Part shown: piece by piece, positions 9,701-18,605 of the stretch
How positions within the stretch are numbered: position 1 is the stretch's first letter
How the letters are laid out: each line of letters starts with the position of its first letter
DNA from: Buttiauxella agrestis ATCC 33320
GTDB taxonomy: Bacteria > Pseudomonadota > Gammaproteobacteria > Enterobacterales > Enterobacteriaceae
Assembly: GCF_000735355.1 (NCBI RefSeq)
Contig: NZ_JMPI01000052.1
Location: 1-50,519, forward strand
Direction of reading: 5' to 3'
Length of the DNA: 50,519 nucleotides
The notes under the pieces: generated by a model
Seen by the model: the letters and a program-made list of their open reading frames with translations, nothing else
What the model was told of the DNA's origin: nothing
Databases searched by the model: none
Made by a program: the position numbers and the translations under genes

Positions 9701-9997
9701 CACTTCGTTGTAGTAAACGAAATCGCGATCCATCACTTTGTCATAAGCGCGGTGAATACGCCCCCCCAGTTCAGGCAGCAGCATCACGCGGATAAAATCG
9801 TTTTCAATCCACACCGCTTTGTAATCACGCATTTCGCGCACACCGCTCAGGGTGTCAATCACGCCGTAGGGATAAACCGCACCGGAAGACCCCTGGTAAA
9901 CACGGCTTTCAAGGAACATCGGATTCGGGTCTTCTGCACCGGTCGTCCATGTGGGTAACGCAATCGTCTCTTGCCAGACGTTAACGGCTCCGTACAT
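6710..9997 (-). CDS. yphG: YphG family protein: DUF5107 domain plus TPR repeats
   Basis: The product has 1095 residues, close to E. coli YphG. Residues of roughly 25-340 form a DUF5107 galactose-mutarotase-like domain (LPELGGRIHRAYDK, SGGIEFNWPQHH), and from about residue 470 onward the chain is made of tetratricopeptide repeats, e.g. YYQRALALDPEDYRCNVALG. There is no signal peptide, so the protein should be cytosolic. Its function is not known; the first domain suggests binding or processing of a carbohydrate and the repeats suggest protein contacts. The start at 9997 (MYGAVNVWQ) follows GGAG at suitable spacing, and the eight residues upstream in frame are not conserved. Divergent to it lies the ROK regulator gene. 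Confidence 0.87.
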   Translation of the reverse strand: MYGAVNVWQETIALPTWTTGAEDPNPMFLESRVYQGSSGAVYPYGVIDTLSGVREMRDYKAVWIENDFIRVMLLPELGGRIHRAYDKVMDRDFVYYNEVVKPALVGLVGPWISGGIEFNWPQHHRPTTFMPVDVTFQKHGNGAQTVWLGEVEPMRGLQVMTGFTLYPEKALIEITGKVFNGNATPRHFLWWANPAVKGGDDHQSVFPPDVTAVFDHGKRDVSAFPIAHGTYYKVDYSAGVDISRYKNIPVPTSYMADKSDYDFVGAYHHGEQGGLLHIADHHVSPGKKQWTWGNCDFGQAWDRNLTDENGPYIELMTGVFTDNQPDFTWIAPYEEKIFVQNFLPYSQLGTLQNANTQAAVKLERHNGELHLGVYAIAPLPDVTLDIESAGRTLWKTPLSLQPAQAWQEAISDSWPQRLTLNLRDAQGKLILSYCEHVPEDLPLPQPASVPAKPQDITHCDELYFIGQHLEQYLHASRSAFDYYQRALALDPEDYRCNVALGQLELNRGNWALAEQYADAALKRAHRLNKNPQNGDASMLRGAAKERQDDCAGAFDDYFKASWSGNCRDAASYALARLALRKDEAAQALAFVNQSLKFNASNNLAMGLKALAFHQTGASQKALGWVAQQLEEYPLSYVLHYARWVITQSETDRAELLRVTGKRGVNASVLAGWLVSLGHETQARELLSVMDSQEAMPLLWRAALETDHAQQHAFVQQAQDNFARKVRFPNTLDEVQMLQRLPHDGFAQYLLGCFWYSKRRYDDAVACWQFAAEQLPEFAAVQRVLGIHAWNKKHNAELAEHYLQRAVALEPDNARFLFELDYLQKLTGRSTEQRLAHLAARRDVVLKRDDLTAELLSLWNIHGETDAAAQVLAQRKFHPWEGGEGKVTGQYLINLQRRALAYIADKQFGKAEERLQQALSYPENLGEGRLVGQSDNDIWYLLGWCAQQSQQPERAQHCYERALEGGSTLEAGRYYNDQPVDYLFYQAMALVRIGEKEQAEMQFRHFIAWADAHFNDPSEPDFFAVSLPDLVALDADRQAVHHQHCLFVAALGHLGLGELAEFEAALKALLSQNPAHDKAHLLQLAVHNGVFPLVLK

Positions 9998-10112
9998 TTC
10001 GCTTCTCCAGTAAACAAACAACAGTGAAATACGTTATGTTTGCAGTGTAGAGAACTCATTGCGCCTTAGAATGCTTAATGCTCACACAATAAAGTTAACG
10101 GAGTTTAGTGAA

Positions 10113-11309
10113 ATGTATGACTCAGGGCTGAACAACCAACGCGTGCGGCAACTCAATCGCCAGACGTTGATGAAACTGGTGTGGCAGCATAAGCGGCTCA
10201 GTAAATCGCAGTTTTCGCAGTACACCGGTCTTTCGATCCCTGCGGTCAGCAAGATTCTTGATGAGTTAGTGCAGGATGGAAAACTGAGCCATTCCAGCGA
10301 AAATCTGAGTAACCGTGGTATCAATAGCGGCAGTTACCAAATCCCGCCCGATGGCGATTTCATTCTTTGCATGAATGTCACCCCCACCAGCATTGAGAGT
10401 CAGCTGTGCGATGCACAGCTTTCACCGCAGGGGGAATTTGAACGGATTCAGGTTAATGCCGCCACGCCACAGGCGCTACTCGCCGCTATCGAGAATATCT
10501 GGCGCACGCAACGCAAATGCTGGCCGAAAAAGAAAATTAACCTGGCGCTCGGGATCCACGGGCAAGTCGATCCGGTGACGGGAGTGTCGCAAACCATGCC
10601 GCAAGCGCCGTGGCGTGAACCGGTTGAAATCAAATATCTTCTGGAAGAAAAGCTCGGCGTAACCGTCAGGGTGGATAACGACTGCGTGATGCTGGCGCTG
10701 GCAGAGAAATGGCAGAATCCGACAAATCGCCAGGATTTCTGTGTCATAAACGTCGATTACGGCATCGGTTCTTCATTTGTGATTAACGGGCAAATTTATC
10801 GCGGCAGCCTGTACGGCAGCGGGCAAATCGGCCACACGATTGTGAACCCCGATGGCATGGCATGTGACTGCGGGCGTTACGGCTGCCTGGAAACAGTGGC
10901 CTCGTTGACGGCGTTAAAAAAGCAGGCACGCATCTGGCTAAAATCACAACCCATTTCACCAAAGCTCGACCCGGAATCTATTACTTCAACACAGTTAATT
11001 ACCGCCTGGCATGAAGGTAATGAATACGTTTGCCGTTGGGTAGAAAACGCCGCTAACGCCATTGGGTTAAGCCTGTACAACTTCCTCAATATTTTGAATA
11101 TCAATCAGATTTTGTTCTACGGCAGAAGCTGCGGGTTTGGCGAAAGCTGGCTTGCGACCATCGACAAGCAAATTGGATTTAATCCCTTTGACCATGGCGA
11201 TTCACTCAAGGCAAATGCGACACAAATCAGTTTCGGGCAGTTGAGTCGACCGCAACAGGTGATGGGAGTGGGTTATTTGTACGCTGAAGAGTCGTTGAAT
11301 CAGGTGTGA
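10113..11309 (+). CDS. yphH: ROK-family transcriptional regulator YphH
   Basis: The 398-residue protein has an N-terminal winged helix-turn-helix (about 15-70, LSKSQFSQYTGLSIPAVSK) and a C-terminal ROK sugar-kinase-like domain with the zinc motif CDCGRYGCLE (about 269-278), as in NagC, Mlc and XylR. It matches E. coli YphH in length and start. The start at 10113 follows GGAG; the frame is open further upstream, but that part is not conserved. It diverges from yphG across 115 bp, which makes it the likely repressor of the yphG-porter-epimerase genes; a sugar or sugar phosphate would be the inducer. I could not identify its operator. Confidence 0.88.
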   Translation: MYDSGLNNQRVRQLNRQTLMKLVWQHKRLSKSQFSQYTGLSIPAVSKILDELVQDGKLSHSSENLSNRGINSGSYQIPPDGDFILCMNVTPTSIESQLCDAQLSPQGEFERIQVNAATPQALLAAIENIWRTQRKCWPKKKINLALGIHGQVDPVTGVSQTMPQAPWREPVEIKYLLEEKLGVTVRVDNDCVMLALAEKWQNPTNRQDFCVINVDYGIGSSFVINGQIYRGSLYGSGQIGHTIVNPDGMACDCGRYGCLETVASLTALKKQARIWLKSQPISPKLDPESITSTQLITAWHEGNEYVCRWVENAANAIGLSLYNFLNILNINQILFYGRSCGFGESWLATIDKQIGFNPFDHGDSLKANATQISFGQLSRPQQVMGVGYLYAEESLNQV

Positions 11310-11315
11310 TTGGGC

Positions 11316-11340
11316 ATAAAAAACCCCGGCGAACCGGGGT
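11316..11340 (-). terminator. glyA terminator, shared with yphH side
   Basis: Read on the minus strand, ACCCCGG-TTCG-CCGGGGT is followed by TTTTTTA, a strong intrinsic terminator 10 bp after glyA. It sits between convergent yphH and glyA; on the plus strand the hairpin lacks a T-run. Confidence 0.85.
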
Positions 11341-11350
11341 CTTCAACAGA

Positions 11351-12604
11351 TTATGCGTACACCGGTAAGCGTGCGCAGATATCGAGAACTTTTTGTTTAG
11401 TGCGTTCGATAACCGCTTCGTCGTTGATGCTATCCAGCACATCACACATCCAGCCCGCCAGTTCACGGACGTCAGCTTCAGTGAAGCCACGGCGAGTCAC
11501 TGCTGGCGTACCGATACGGATACCAGAAGTCACAAACGGGCTCTTAGGATCGTTTGGCACGCTGTTTTTGTTCACGGTGATGTTTGCACGGCCCAGCGCT
11601 GCATCAGCTTCTTTACCGGTCAGATTTTTATCAACCAGGTCCAGCAAGAACAGGTGGTTATCAGTACCGCCAGAAACCACTTTGTAGCCACGTTCCAGGA
11701 ACACGGCAACCATCGCTTTCGCGTTTTTGGCAACCTGGTGCTGGTAAGTTTTGAACTCAGGTTCCATAGCTTCTTTCAGTGCCACAGCTTTACCCGCGAT
11801 GACGTGCATCAGTGGGCCGCCCTGCGCGCCTGGGAATACCGCGGAGTTCAGTTTCTTGTACAGCTCTTCGCTGCCGCCTTTCGCGAGGATTAAACCACCG
11901 CGTGGGCCTGCCAACGTTTTGTGCGTTGTGGTCGTCACAACGTGAGCATGTGGAACCGGGTTCGGGTAAACGCCAGCCGCAATCAGGCCTGCAACGTGCG
12001 CCATATCGACGAACAGCTTCGCATCGACCATGTCAGCGATTTCACGCATTTTTGCCCAATCAACCACGCCGGAATAAGCAGAGAAACCACCGATGATCAT
12101 TTTCGGTTTGTGTTCTTTGGCTTGTTTTTCCAGATCTGCGTAATCAATGTGACCAGTTTCATCGATCCCGTAAGGAACGATGTTGTACAGTTTGCCGGAG
12201 AAGTTAACCGGGGAGCCGTGAGTCAGGTGGCCGCCGTGTGCCAGGTTCATACCCAGAACGGTATCGCCTGGTTCCAGCAAAGTGGTGTATACCGCAAAGT
12301 TAGCCTGTGAACCGGAGTGCGGCTGCACGTTAGCGTAATCAGCGCCGAACAGCTCTTTTGCACGGTCAATAGCCAGTTGCTCAACCACGTCGACATATTC
12401 ACAGCCGCCGTAGTAACGCTTGCCTGGGTAGCCTTCTGCGTATTTGTTGGTTAACTGAGAACCCTGAGCCTGCATCACGCGCGGGCTGGTGTAGTTTTCG
12501 GAGGCGATCAGTTCAATGTGCTCTTCCTGACGTACTTTTTCTTGCTCCATAGCCTGCCACAGTTGGGCATCATAATCGGCAATGTTCATTTCACGTTTTA
12601 ACAT
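11351..12604 (-). CDS. glyA: Serine hydroxymethyltransferase
   Basis: The 417-residue PLP enzyme interconverts serine and glycine while loading tetrahydrofolate with a one-carbon unit, the main source of C1 units for purine and methionine synthesis in the cytosol. It is nearly identical to E. coli GlyA, with the PLP-lysine motif [14 protein letters not shown] and the YGGCEYVD substrate loop. The start at 12604 ([12 protein letters not shown]) has GGAG 9 bp upstream; an ATG 6 bp further up lies too near that site. A PurR operator sits upstream, tying expression to purine demand. It diverges from hmp, as in E. coli. Confidence 0.97.
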   Translation of the reverse strand: MLKREMNIADYDAQLWQAMEQEKVRQEEHIELIASENYTSPRVMQAQGSQLTNKYAEGYPGKRYYGGCEYVDVVEQLAIDRAKELFGADYANVQPHSGSQANFAVYTTLLEPGDTVLGMNLAHGGHLTHGSPVNFSGKLYNIVPYGIDETGHIDYADLEKQAKEHKPKMIIGGFSAYSGVVDWAKMREIADMVDAKLFVDMAHVAGLIAAGVYPNPVPHAHVVTTTTHKTLAGPRGGLILAKGGSEELYKKLNSAVFPGAQGGPLMHVIAGKAVALKEAMEPEFKTYQHQVAKNAKAMVAVFLERGYKVVSGGTDNHLFLLDLVDKNLTGKEADAALGRANITVNKNSVPNDPKSPFVTSGIRIGTPAVTRRGFTEADVRELAGWMCDVLDSINDEAVIERTKQKVLDICARLPVYA

Positions 12605-12723
12605 TCGCATCTCCAGACTCAGCTAACAGTAAATATTTGAACAGCTTTTTGGCCGCCTTAAATACAACGGGCAACAGTGTAAACCGAAACAGTGTTGCGT
12701 GATAGGTCTTGACATAGGTTTTT

Positions 12724-12739
12724 ACGCAAACGATTGGCT
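12724..12739 (-). promoter_or_regulatory. PurR operator of glyA
   Basis: ACGCAAACGATTGGCT matches the 16-bp PurR consensus ACGCAAACGTTTGCGT with a perfect left half and a diverged right half, as is typical for glyA. It lies about 120 bp upstream of the glyA start, where purine-loaded PurR would repress. Confidence 0.8.
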
Positions 12740-12895
12740 TGGCGTCCTGCAAGGGTTTGAAGGCAAAAGTCATCGCTTATTTCAACGGATATTAATTCAT
12801 CATCAACTTGCAGAAATTTCATGTTCTGTGAGCCGAATCGACTCAGTCAGTATCCATTTACAATGTAGTGCTTTTTTTTTGGCGAAGAGTTTTAT

Positions 12896-12918
12896 AAGAT
12901 GTATTTAAAATACATCAT
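12896..12918 (+). promoter_or_regulatory. NsrR operator of hmp
   Basis: AAGATGTATTT-A-AAATACATCAT is an 11-1-11 inverted repeat with only one mismatched pair, the form recognised by the nitric-oxide sensor NsrR. It ends 32 bp before the hmp start, over the expected promoter, so NsrR should repress hmp until NO damages its Fe-S cluster. Confidence 0.88.
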
Positions 12919-12950
12919 TAGATTTTAATGTCAGAAAATGGAGCTATACC

Positions 12951-14141
12951 ATGCTTGATGCCCAAACCATCGCTGTTGTGAAATCCACCATTCCCCTGCT
13001 TGCCGCGACCGGCCCAAAACTTACCGCACATTTTTACGACCGTATGTTCAGCCATAATCCTGAGCTGAAGGAAATCTTTAATATGAGCAACCAGCGCAAC
13101 GGCGATCAGCGTGAAGCGCTGTTCAATGCTATTTGCGCGTACGCGACCAATATTGAAAATCTGGCTGTGCTATTGCCTGCGGTAGAAAAAATTGCCCAGA
13201 AGCACACCAGCTTCCAGATCAAACCTGAGCAGTACGATATTGTCGGCGGCCATCTTTTGGCTACGCTGGATGAAATGTTCAGCCCGGGCCAGGAAGTGCT
13301 GGATGCCTGGGGCAAAGCGTATGGTGTGCTGGCGGGCGTGTTTATCAATCGTGAAGCGGAAATCTACCAGGACAATGCAGCGAAAAATGGCGGTTGGGAG
13401 GGCACTCGCGCGTTCCGTATTGTGGCAAAAGAGCCGCAAAGCACGCTGATTACCAGCTTTGAGTTTGAGCCTGTCGATGGCAAATCCGTTGCCGATTATC
13501 AGCCAGGCCAATACCTCGGTGTGTGGTTGAAACCAGAAGGTTTCCCGCATCAGGAAATTCGCCAGTATTCACTGACTCGTAAAGCCGATGGCAAAAGCTA
13601 TCGCATCGCAGTGAAGCGTGAAGATTTGGGCCAGGTTTCAAGCTGGTTGCATAGCCACGCACAAGTCGGTGATGAAGTGCATCTGGCTGCGCCTGCCGGT
13701 GATTTCTTTATGGACGTGAACGCACAAACTCCGGTTACGCTGATTTCCGCAGGCGTTGGCCAGACGCCGATGTTGGCAATGTTGGATACACTGGCAAAAA
13801 CTCAGCATGCAGCCCAAGTGAACTGGTTCCACGCGGCAGACCATAGCGACGTGCACGCATTTGCCGATGAAGTGACTCTGCTGGGTGCGCAATTGCCACG
13901 TTTTGAAAGCCACGTGTGGTATCGCGAACCGAGTGAAAACTGCCGCGCTCAGGCGAAGTTTGATAGCGAAGGTTTGATGGATTTAGTCGCGCTTGAGAGC
14001 AAAATCAGTGCGCCTGATATGCAGTTTTATCTGTGCGGTCCGGTGAGCTTTATGCGTTTTGCGGCGGAACAATTAGTGAAGTTGGGCATTGAGCAGAGCC
14101 GAATTCACTATGAGTGTTTTGGCCCGCATAAAGTGATGTAA
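12951..14141 (+). CDS. hmp: Flavohaemoprotein nitric oxide dioxygenase
   Basis: The 396-residue protein oxidises NO to nitrate with O2 and NAD(P)H in the cytosol. An N-terminal globin domain (1-138) carries the proximal haem ligand His85 and Tyr29; the FAD domain has RQYSLT (about 204-209) and the NAD domain ends in YLCGPVSFM. It agrees with E. coli Hmp over the full length. The start has GGAG 8 bp upstream. The upstream NsrR site fits induction by NO. Downstream lies a palindromic repeat and the convergent glnB. Confidence 0.97.
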   Translation: MLDAQTIAVVKSTIPLLAATGPKLTAHFYDRMFSHNPELKEIFNMSNQRNGDQREALFNAICAYATNIENLAVLLPAVEKIAQKHTSFQIKPEQYDIVGGHLLATLDEMFSPGQEVLDAWGKAYGVLAGVFINREAEIYQDNAAKNGGWEGTRAFRIVAKEPQSTLITSFEFEPVDGKSVADYQPGQYLGVWLKPEGFPHQEIRQYSLTRKADGKSYRIAVKREDLGQVSSWLHSHAQVGDEVHLAAPAGDFFMDVNAQTPVTLISAGVGQTPMLAMLDTLAKTQHAAQVNWFHAADHSDVHAFADEVTLLGAQLPRFESHVWYREPSENCRAQAKFDSEGLMDLVALESKISAPDMQFYLCGPVSFMRFAAEQLVKLGIEQSRIHYECFGPHKVM

Positions 14142-14160
14142 TTTTTCAGCCGAAAACATG

Positions 14161-14239
14161 CCCTCACCCTAGCCCTCTCCCACAGGAGAGGGGATTTTCT
14201 TTCCCCCTCGCCCCTTTGGGGAGAGGGCCGTGGTGAGGG
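14161..14239. repeat. Intergenic palindromic repeat between hmp and glnB
   Basis: Outer arms CCCTCACC and GGTGAGGG enclose GCCCTCTCCC and GGGAGAGGGC, giving a paired stem of about 18 bp with a 3-nt mismatch. Two smaller hairpins can form inside. It shares arm and core with the repeat at 1-90. It fills the gap between two convergent genes and could end or protect both transcripts. Confidence 0.8.
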
Positions 14240-14246
14240 GTAAAAA

Positions 14247-15969
<1,723 letters not shown>

Positions 15970-15973
<4 letters not shown>

Positions 15974-16638
15974 GGTTTCGCCTCCTGCGCGGGTTTGGTG
16001 TTGTCCGGCAATTCTGTGCTGGCAGGTTTACGGCTGGAAAGCTGACGCTCGATGTCGGTTAAGTTTTCCAGTTTTCGGGTGGTCAAACTTAACTGGCTTC
16101 TGAGCCGTTGTTGCTGCTCGCGCAGCGTGTCCAGCTCGCTGTCTGAGGATTGCTGCAATTTACTGTAGCGCGTGCGTTCGTCTGAAAGCGCCAGCAAAGA
16201 TGCCTGCCCATCACGCCATACCTGGAACAATGAACGCACCTGCGAAGGGACTTCAGCTGTCATCGCATCGAGTTTAACCATGTAACGGCGGCGCTCGGTG
16301 GGGGAGATTTTGGCATTCGCCAGCAAAATGCCTCGCTTGAAGGTATCGCGCCAGCTATCGGACGGCCAGCGACGTGCTTCCGCTCGCGCCTGTGCAGGCG
16401 CTAAACGTTCGGCGCAGTCCATCGCCCGCAGCCAGTACAGCGGGTTGCTCATGGAGTCGTGGCTCTGGTTTTGCCAGATATCTTCACAATCTGTCGATAG
16501 GTAATCCGCCAGCTGTTGTTCCGGCTCTTCTGCCACCGGCGGATGTTTTACGTCTTTGGGCGCTGCATTTTGCACACAACTCGCCAGCAATAAGGGCAGG
16601 AGCAATGCTGACAAAGGGCGAAAAATAGTCACTTTCAT
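15970..16638 (-). CDS. qseG: Outer-membrane lipoprotein QseG
   Basis: The 222-residue protein has a signal peptide ending in the lipobox LLASC (Cys21) and a C-terminal half rich in charged heptads (about 150-205) that looks like a coiled coil. It is the YfhG/QseG protein, which in E. coli interacts with the sensor GlrK (QseE) in the periplasm and is needed for its activity. It starts 3 bp after glrK and overlaps glrR by 4 bp, so the three form one translational unit. It is somewhat shorter than the E. coli protein. Confidence 0.9.
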
Positions 16639-16641
16639 TTT

Positions 16642-18078
16642 TTATTTGTTCTCGGGAAAAACAGGCAACTCAATTCGGAAGCAGACATCTGCCGTTTCAT
16701 CGTCAATCAGATGCAATTCGCCATGCATGCGACGGATACAATCCTGGGCAATACTCAGGCCCAGGCCACTCCCTTTAACCGCACCTTTGCGCTGGTGACT
16801 TCCCTGATAAAAAGGTTCAAAAATCATCTCTCGCTCCGCAGGCGGAATAGGATCACCCGTATTACCGACATCAATGTGAAGAGTTTTCCCCACCTGCGTG
16901 CTACGTAAATAAATGGTACCGGATTCAGACCCATAGTGCACCGCATTGGAATAGAGATTATCCAGTACGCTCATGAGCAACATGGGTTCGGCGAGGACAA
17001 GCTCCGGGCTAAATTCACATACGGTACGCATCATTTTAGCCCGTGCTGGCAAACTGTGAGCGGCAATAATCACATCCACTAACGGTGCCAATTCAACTTT
17101 CTCAAGTTCGACCGGAACGTCCGCCAGTTTGCGGTTGTAATCCAGCAGTTGTTCAATCAATTTTTGCAGGTGACGACTGCTGTTATCGAGGATTTCGACC
17201 ACCTCTTTTTGGTCGTTGGTTAACGGCCCAACAACTTGGTCTGCCAGCAGTTCAGTGCCTTCGCGCATACTGGCGAGGGGAGTTTTTAACTCATGTGAGA
17301 TATGGCGTAAAAACTCATGGCGCTGAGATTCAAGCCATGACAGACGTTCGCTTAACCAGACAATTCGCTGCCCCACCGAGCGCAATTCGCGCGGCCCTTT
17401 AAACAACACCGCGTTGCCCAATGAATGACCTTCGCCCAGTAAATTGATCATCCGTTCAATGCCTTTAACCGGGCCGATAATCATACGCGTGAAGATAATC
17501 ACCAGCGCGACGCTTAACAAAAACAGCACCAGCGCCTGCCAGCCGAAGAACTGTCCGCGTTCGGCGATTTCTTGCTGGAGTTGCTGCCCACGAGAGAACA
17601 CCACCGCGCGTGTCGCTTGCACCATTTCAGCATTAGCCGTGGCGAAGGTTTCAAGGTGTGCCGCGGCAGCGGAATCTGGCCCACTGTTTTTGCATTGAAT
17701 TTCAGCGAGGTCGTTGAGCGACTGGTGCAATGTTTGATAAAGATGATTGTCCGGCAGGACGCCAGCGTGGGCTTCGAGCATTTGCGCGTAACGTTTACGC
17801 TGCCCCTCATAAACCTTAGCGAGAGTGGTATCGTCCAGCACACAGTACTGTCGATAGCTACGTTCCATTTCCAGCGCCACGTTGGTCATCGCTTCACTGC
17901 GACGCGCATCCACAAGCGTTGTGCGATTGGTGACGGCGGCCTGGTCGCTCAGCGCATTCAGGCTTTGCCAGGCTTGCCACGCCAGCACCAGCAAGGGAAC
18001 CAGAACCAGCAAAAAGGCCATCATGACGAGCTGACGTAGGGAGCGAGGGAAAAAGTGCCACTGGTTCAATAGCTTCAT
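16642..18078 (-). CDS. glrK: Sensor histidine kinase GlrK (QseE)
   Basis: The 478-residue inner-membrane kinase has a first membrane helix at about 15-35 and a second at about 175-197 enclosing a periplasmic sensor region, then a HAMP segment, an H-box FLRHISHELKTPLASM and a HATPase domain with VLDNLYSNAVHYG and GSGLGLSIAQ. It phosphorylates GlrR and responds to envelope signals in E. coli. It is the first gene of the glrK-qseG-glrR-glnB unit; glmY and its control region lie directly upstream on the same strand. Confidence 0.95.
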   Translation of the reverse strand: MKLLNQWHFFPRSLRQLVMMAFLLVLVPLLVLAWQAWQSLNALSDQAAVTNRTTLVDARRSEAMTNVALEMERSYRQYCVLDDTTLAKVYEGQRKRYAQMLEAHAGVLPDNHLYQTLHQSLNDLAEIQCKNSGPDSAAAAHLETFATANAEMVQATRAVVFSRGQQLQQEIAERGQFFGWQALVLFLLSVALVIIFTRMIIGPVKGIERMINLLGEGHSLGNAVLFKGPRELRSVGQRIVWLSERLSWLESQRHEFLRHISHELKTPLASMREGTELLADQVVGPLTNDQKEVVEILDNSSRHLQKLIEQLLDYNRKLADVPVELEKVELAPLVDVIIAAHSLPARAKMMRTVCEFSPELVLAEPMLLMSVLDNLYSNAVHYGSESGTIYLRSTQVGKTLHIDVGNTGDPIPPAEREMIFEPFYQGSHQRKGAVKGSGLGLSIAQDCIRRMHGELHLIDDETADVCFRIELPVFPENK

Positions 18079-18139
18079 CTCATTGTCTACCTGAATGATT
18101 CGATGCTAACGGGGATTGGCGGGAGTTGAAAGTTCAGAA

Positions 18140-18339
18140 ACAACAAAGGCAGAGAATATTCTCTGCCTTTGTTCTGGAATCAGGCGGTGCCTTACTCAAC
18201 GTTTCGCCCGGAGCATGATAAAGCAGTACAAGACTGACAATAATCAAAAGGTGGACGGCAGGCACCTGGAGTGCGTCATTCTAAGTTTTATGTAGCACAA
18301 CCCTTGCGGGGGCTGACATAGGAGGGTGAATGAGCCACT
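18140..18339 (-). ncRNA. glmY: Small RNA GlmY
   Basis: Read on the minus strand from 18339, the sequence AGTGGCTCATTCACC...GTGCTACATAAAACTTAG...CTGCTTTATCATGCTCCGGGCG is that of GlmY from enteric bacteria, in its usual place between glrK and purL. GlmY is an RNA decoy that binds the adaptor RapZ and so protects its homologue GlmZ, which activates glmS for glucosamine-6-phosphate synthesis. The 3' end is a perfect inverted repeat at 18142-18173 (AACAAAGGCAGAGAA and its complement) followed by a short T-rich tail. The 5' end sits about 13 nt after the sigma54 -12 element. Confidence 0.92.
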
Positions 18340-18345
18340 GCGCAG

Positions 18346-18366
18346 TATTATGCATACTATGTGCCA
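18346..18366 (-). promoter_or_regulatory. glmY promoter, sigma54 type with overlapping sigma70 -10
   Basis: On the minus strand TGGCACATAGTATGCA has the GG-N10-GC spacing of a sigma54 promoter, with -12 GC about 13 nt before the RNA start. A CATAAT hexamer just downstream fits a sigma70 -10, and overlapping sigma54/sigma70 promoters are known for glmY in E. coli. Confidence 0.85.
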
Positions 18367-18455
18367 TGTTTGCTACAAATAATACATGCCAATGTTTCTA
18401 TTATGTTTATTTGTTTAATCACTCACACTGCAAGCTGATTGTTTTTCAACCGTAA

Positions 18456-18473
18456 CGTCGCTATTTAGCAACA
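18456..18473. promoter_or_regulatory. GlrR box, degenerate
   Basis: CGTC-GCTATTTAGC-AACA fits TGTC-N10-GACA with two mismatches, one in each half, and is itself symmetric in the spacer. It is the box nearest to the glmY promoter. Confidence 0.45.
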
Positions 18474-18503
18474 CTTAAATTTCATATTTTACATATCAAT
18501 TAA

Positions 18504-18516
18504 AATCAATATGTTA
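18504..18516 (+). promoter_or_regulatory. IHF-like site upstream of glmY
   Basis: AATCAATATGTTA matches the IHF consensus WATCAANNNNTTR exactly. It lies between the distal GlrR boxes and the promoter, where DNA bending would bring GlrR to sigma54 polymerase; IHF is needed at glmY in E. coli. Confidence 0.6.
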
Positions 18517-18518
18517 AG

Positions 18519-18536
18519 TGTCGCAAATTAGAGACA
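18519..18536. promoter_or_regulatory. GlrR box, perfect
   Basis: TGTC-GCAAATTAGA-GACA is an exact match to the GlrR motif TGTC-N10-GACA, about 180 bp upstream of the glmY start. Confidence 0.8.
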
Positions 18537-18551
18537 CACCAAGAGAGCCAT

Positions 18552-18569
18552 TGTCGGGATAGGGTGACA
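18552..18569. promoter_or_regulatory. GlrR box, perfect, abutting the purL terminator
   Basis: TGTC-GGGATAGGGT-GACA is a second exact TGTC-N10-GACA match. Its right half touches the T-run of the purL terminator, so a bound activator and the end of purL transcription share the same DNA. Confidence 0.78.
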
Positions 18570-18594
18570 AAAAAATCCCTGCCGAAGCAGGGAT
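18567..18594 (-). terminator. purL terminator
   Basis: On the minus strand AATCCCTGC-TTCG-GCAGGGATT is followed by TTTTTTGT, a strong intrinsic terminator 11 bp after the purL stop. It keeps purL transcripts out of glmY. Confidence 0.9.
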
Positions 18595-18605
18595 TCCACA
18601 ACAAC

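Larger units (their letters stand above)
12605..12950. promoter_or_regulatory. glyA-hmp divergent control region
   Basis: The 346-bp gap holds no convincing gene. It carries the PurR operator (glyA side) and the NsrR palindrome (hmp side) listed separately. Short frames crossing it would run through both operators and are not believed. MetR sites are known in this region of E. coli, but I could not find a clear match. Confidence 0.75.

Noticed and set aside
9314-9958. 214-codon plus-strand frame inside yphG
   Set aside because: It is long but antisense to the conserved DUF5107 domain and shows no family features; long antisense frames are common over GC-rich genes.
12699-12908. 69-codon open frame between glyA and hmp
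   Set aside because: It crosses both the PurR and NsrR operators, so it is control DNA rather than a gene.
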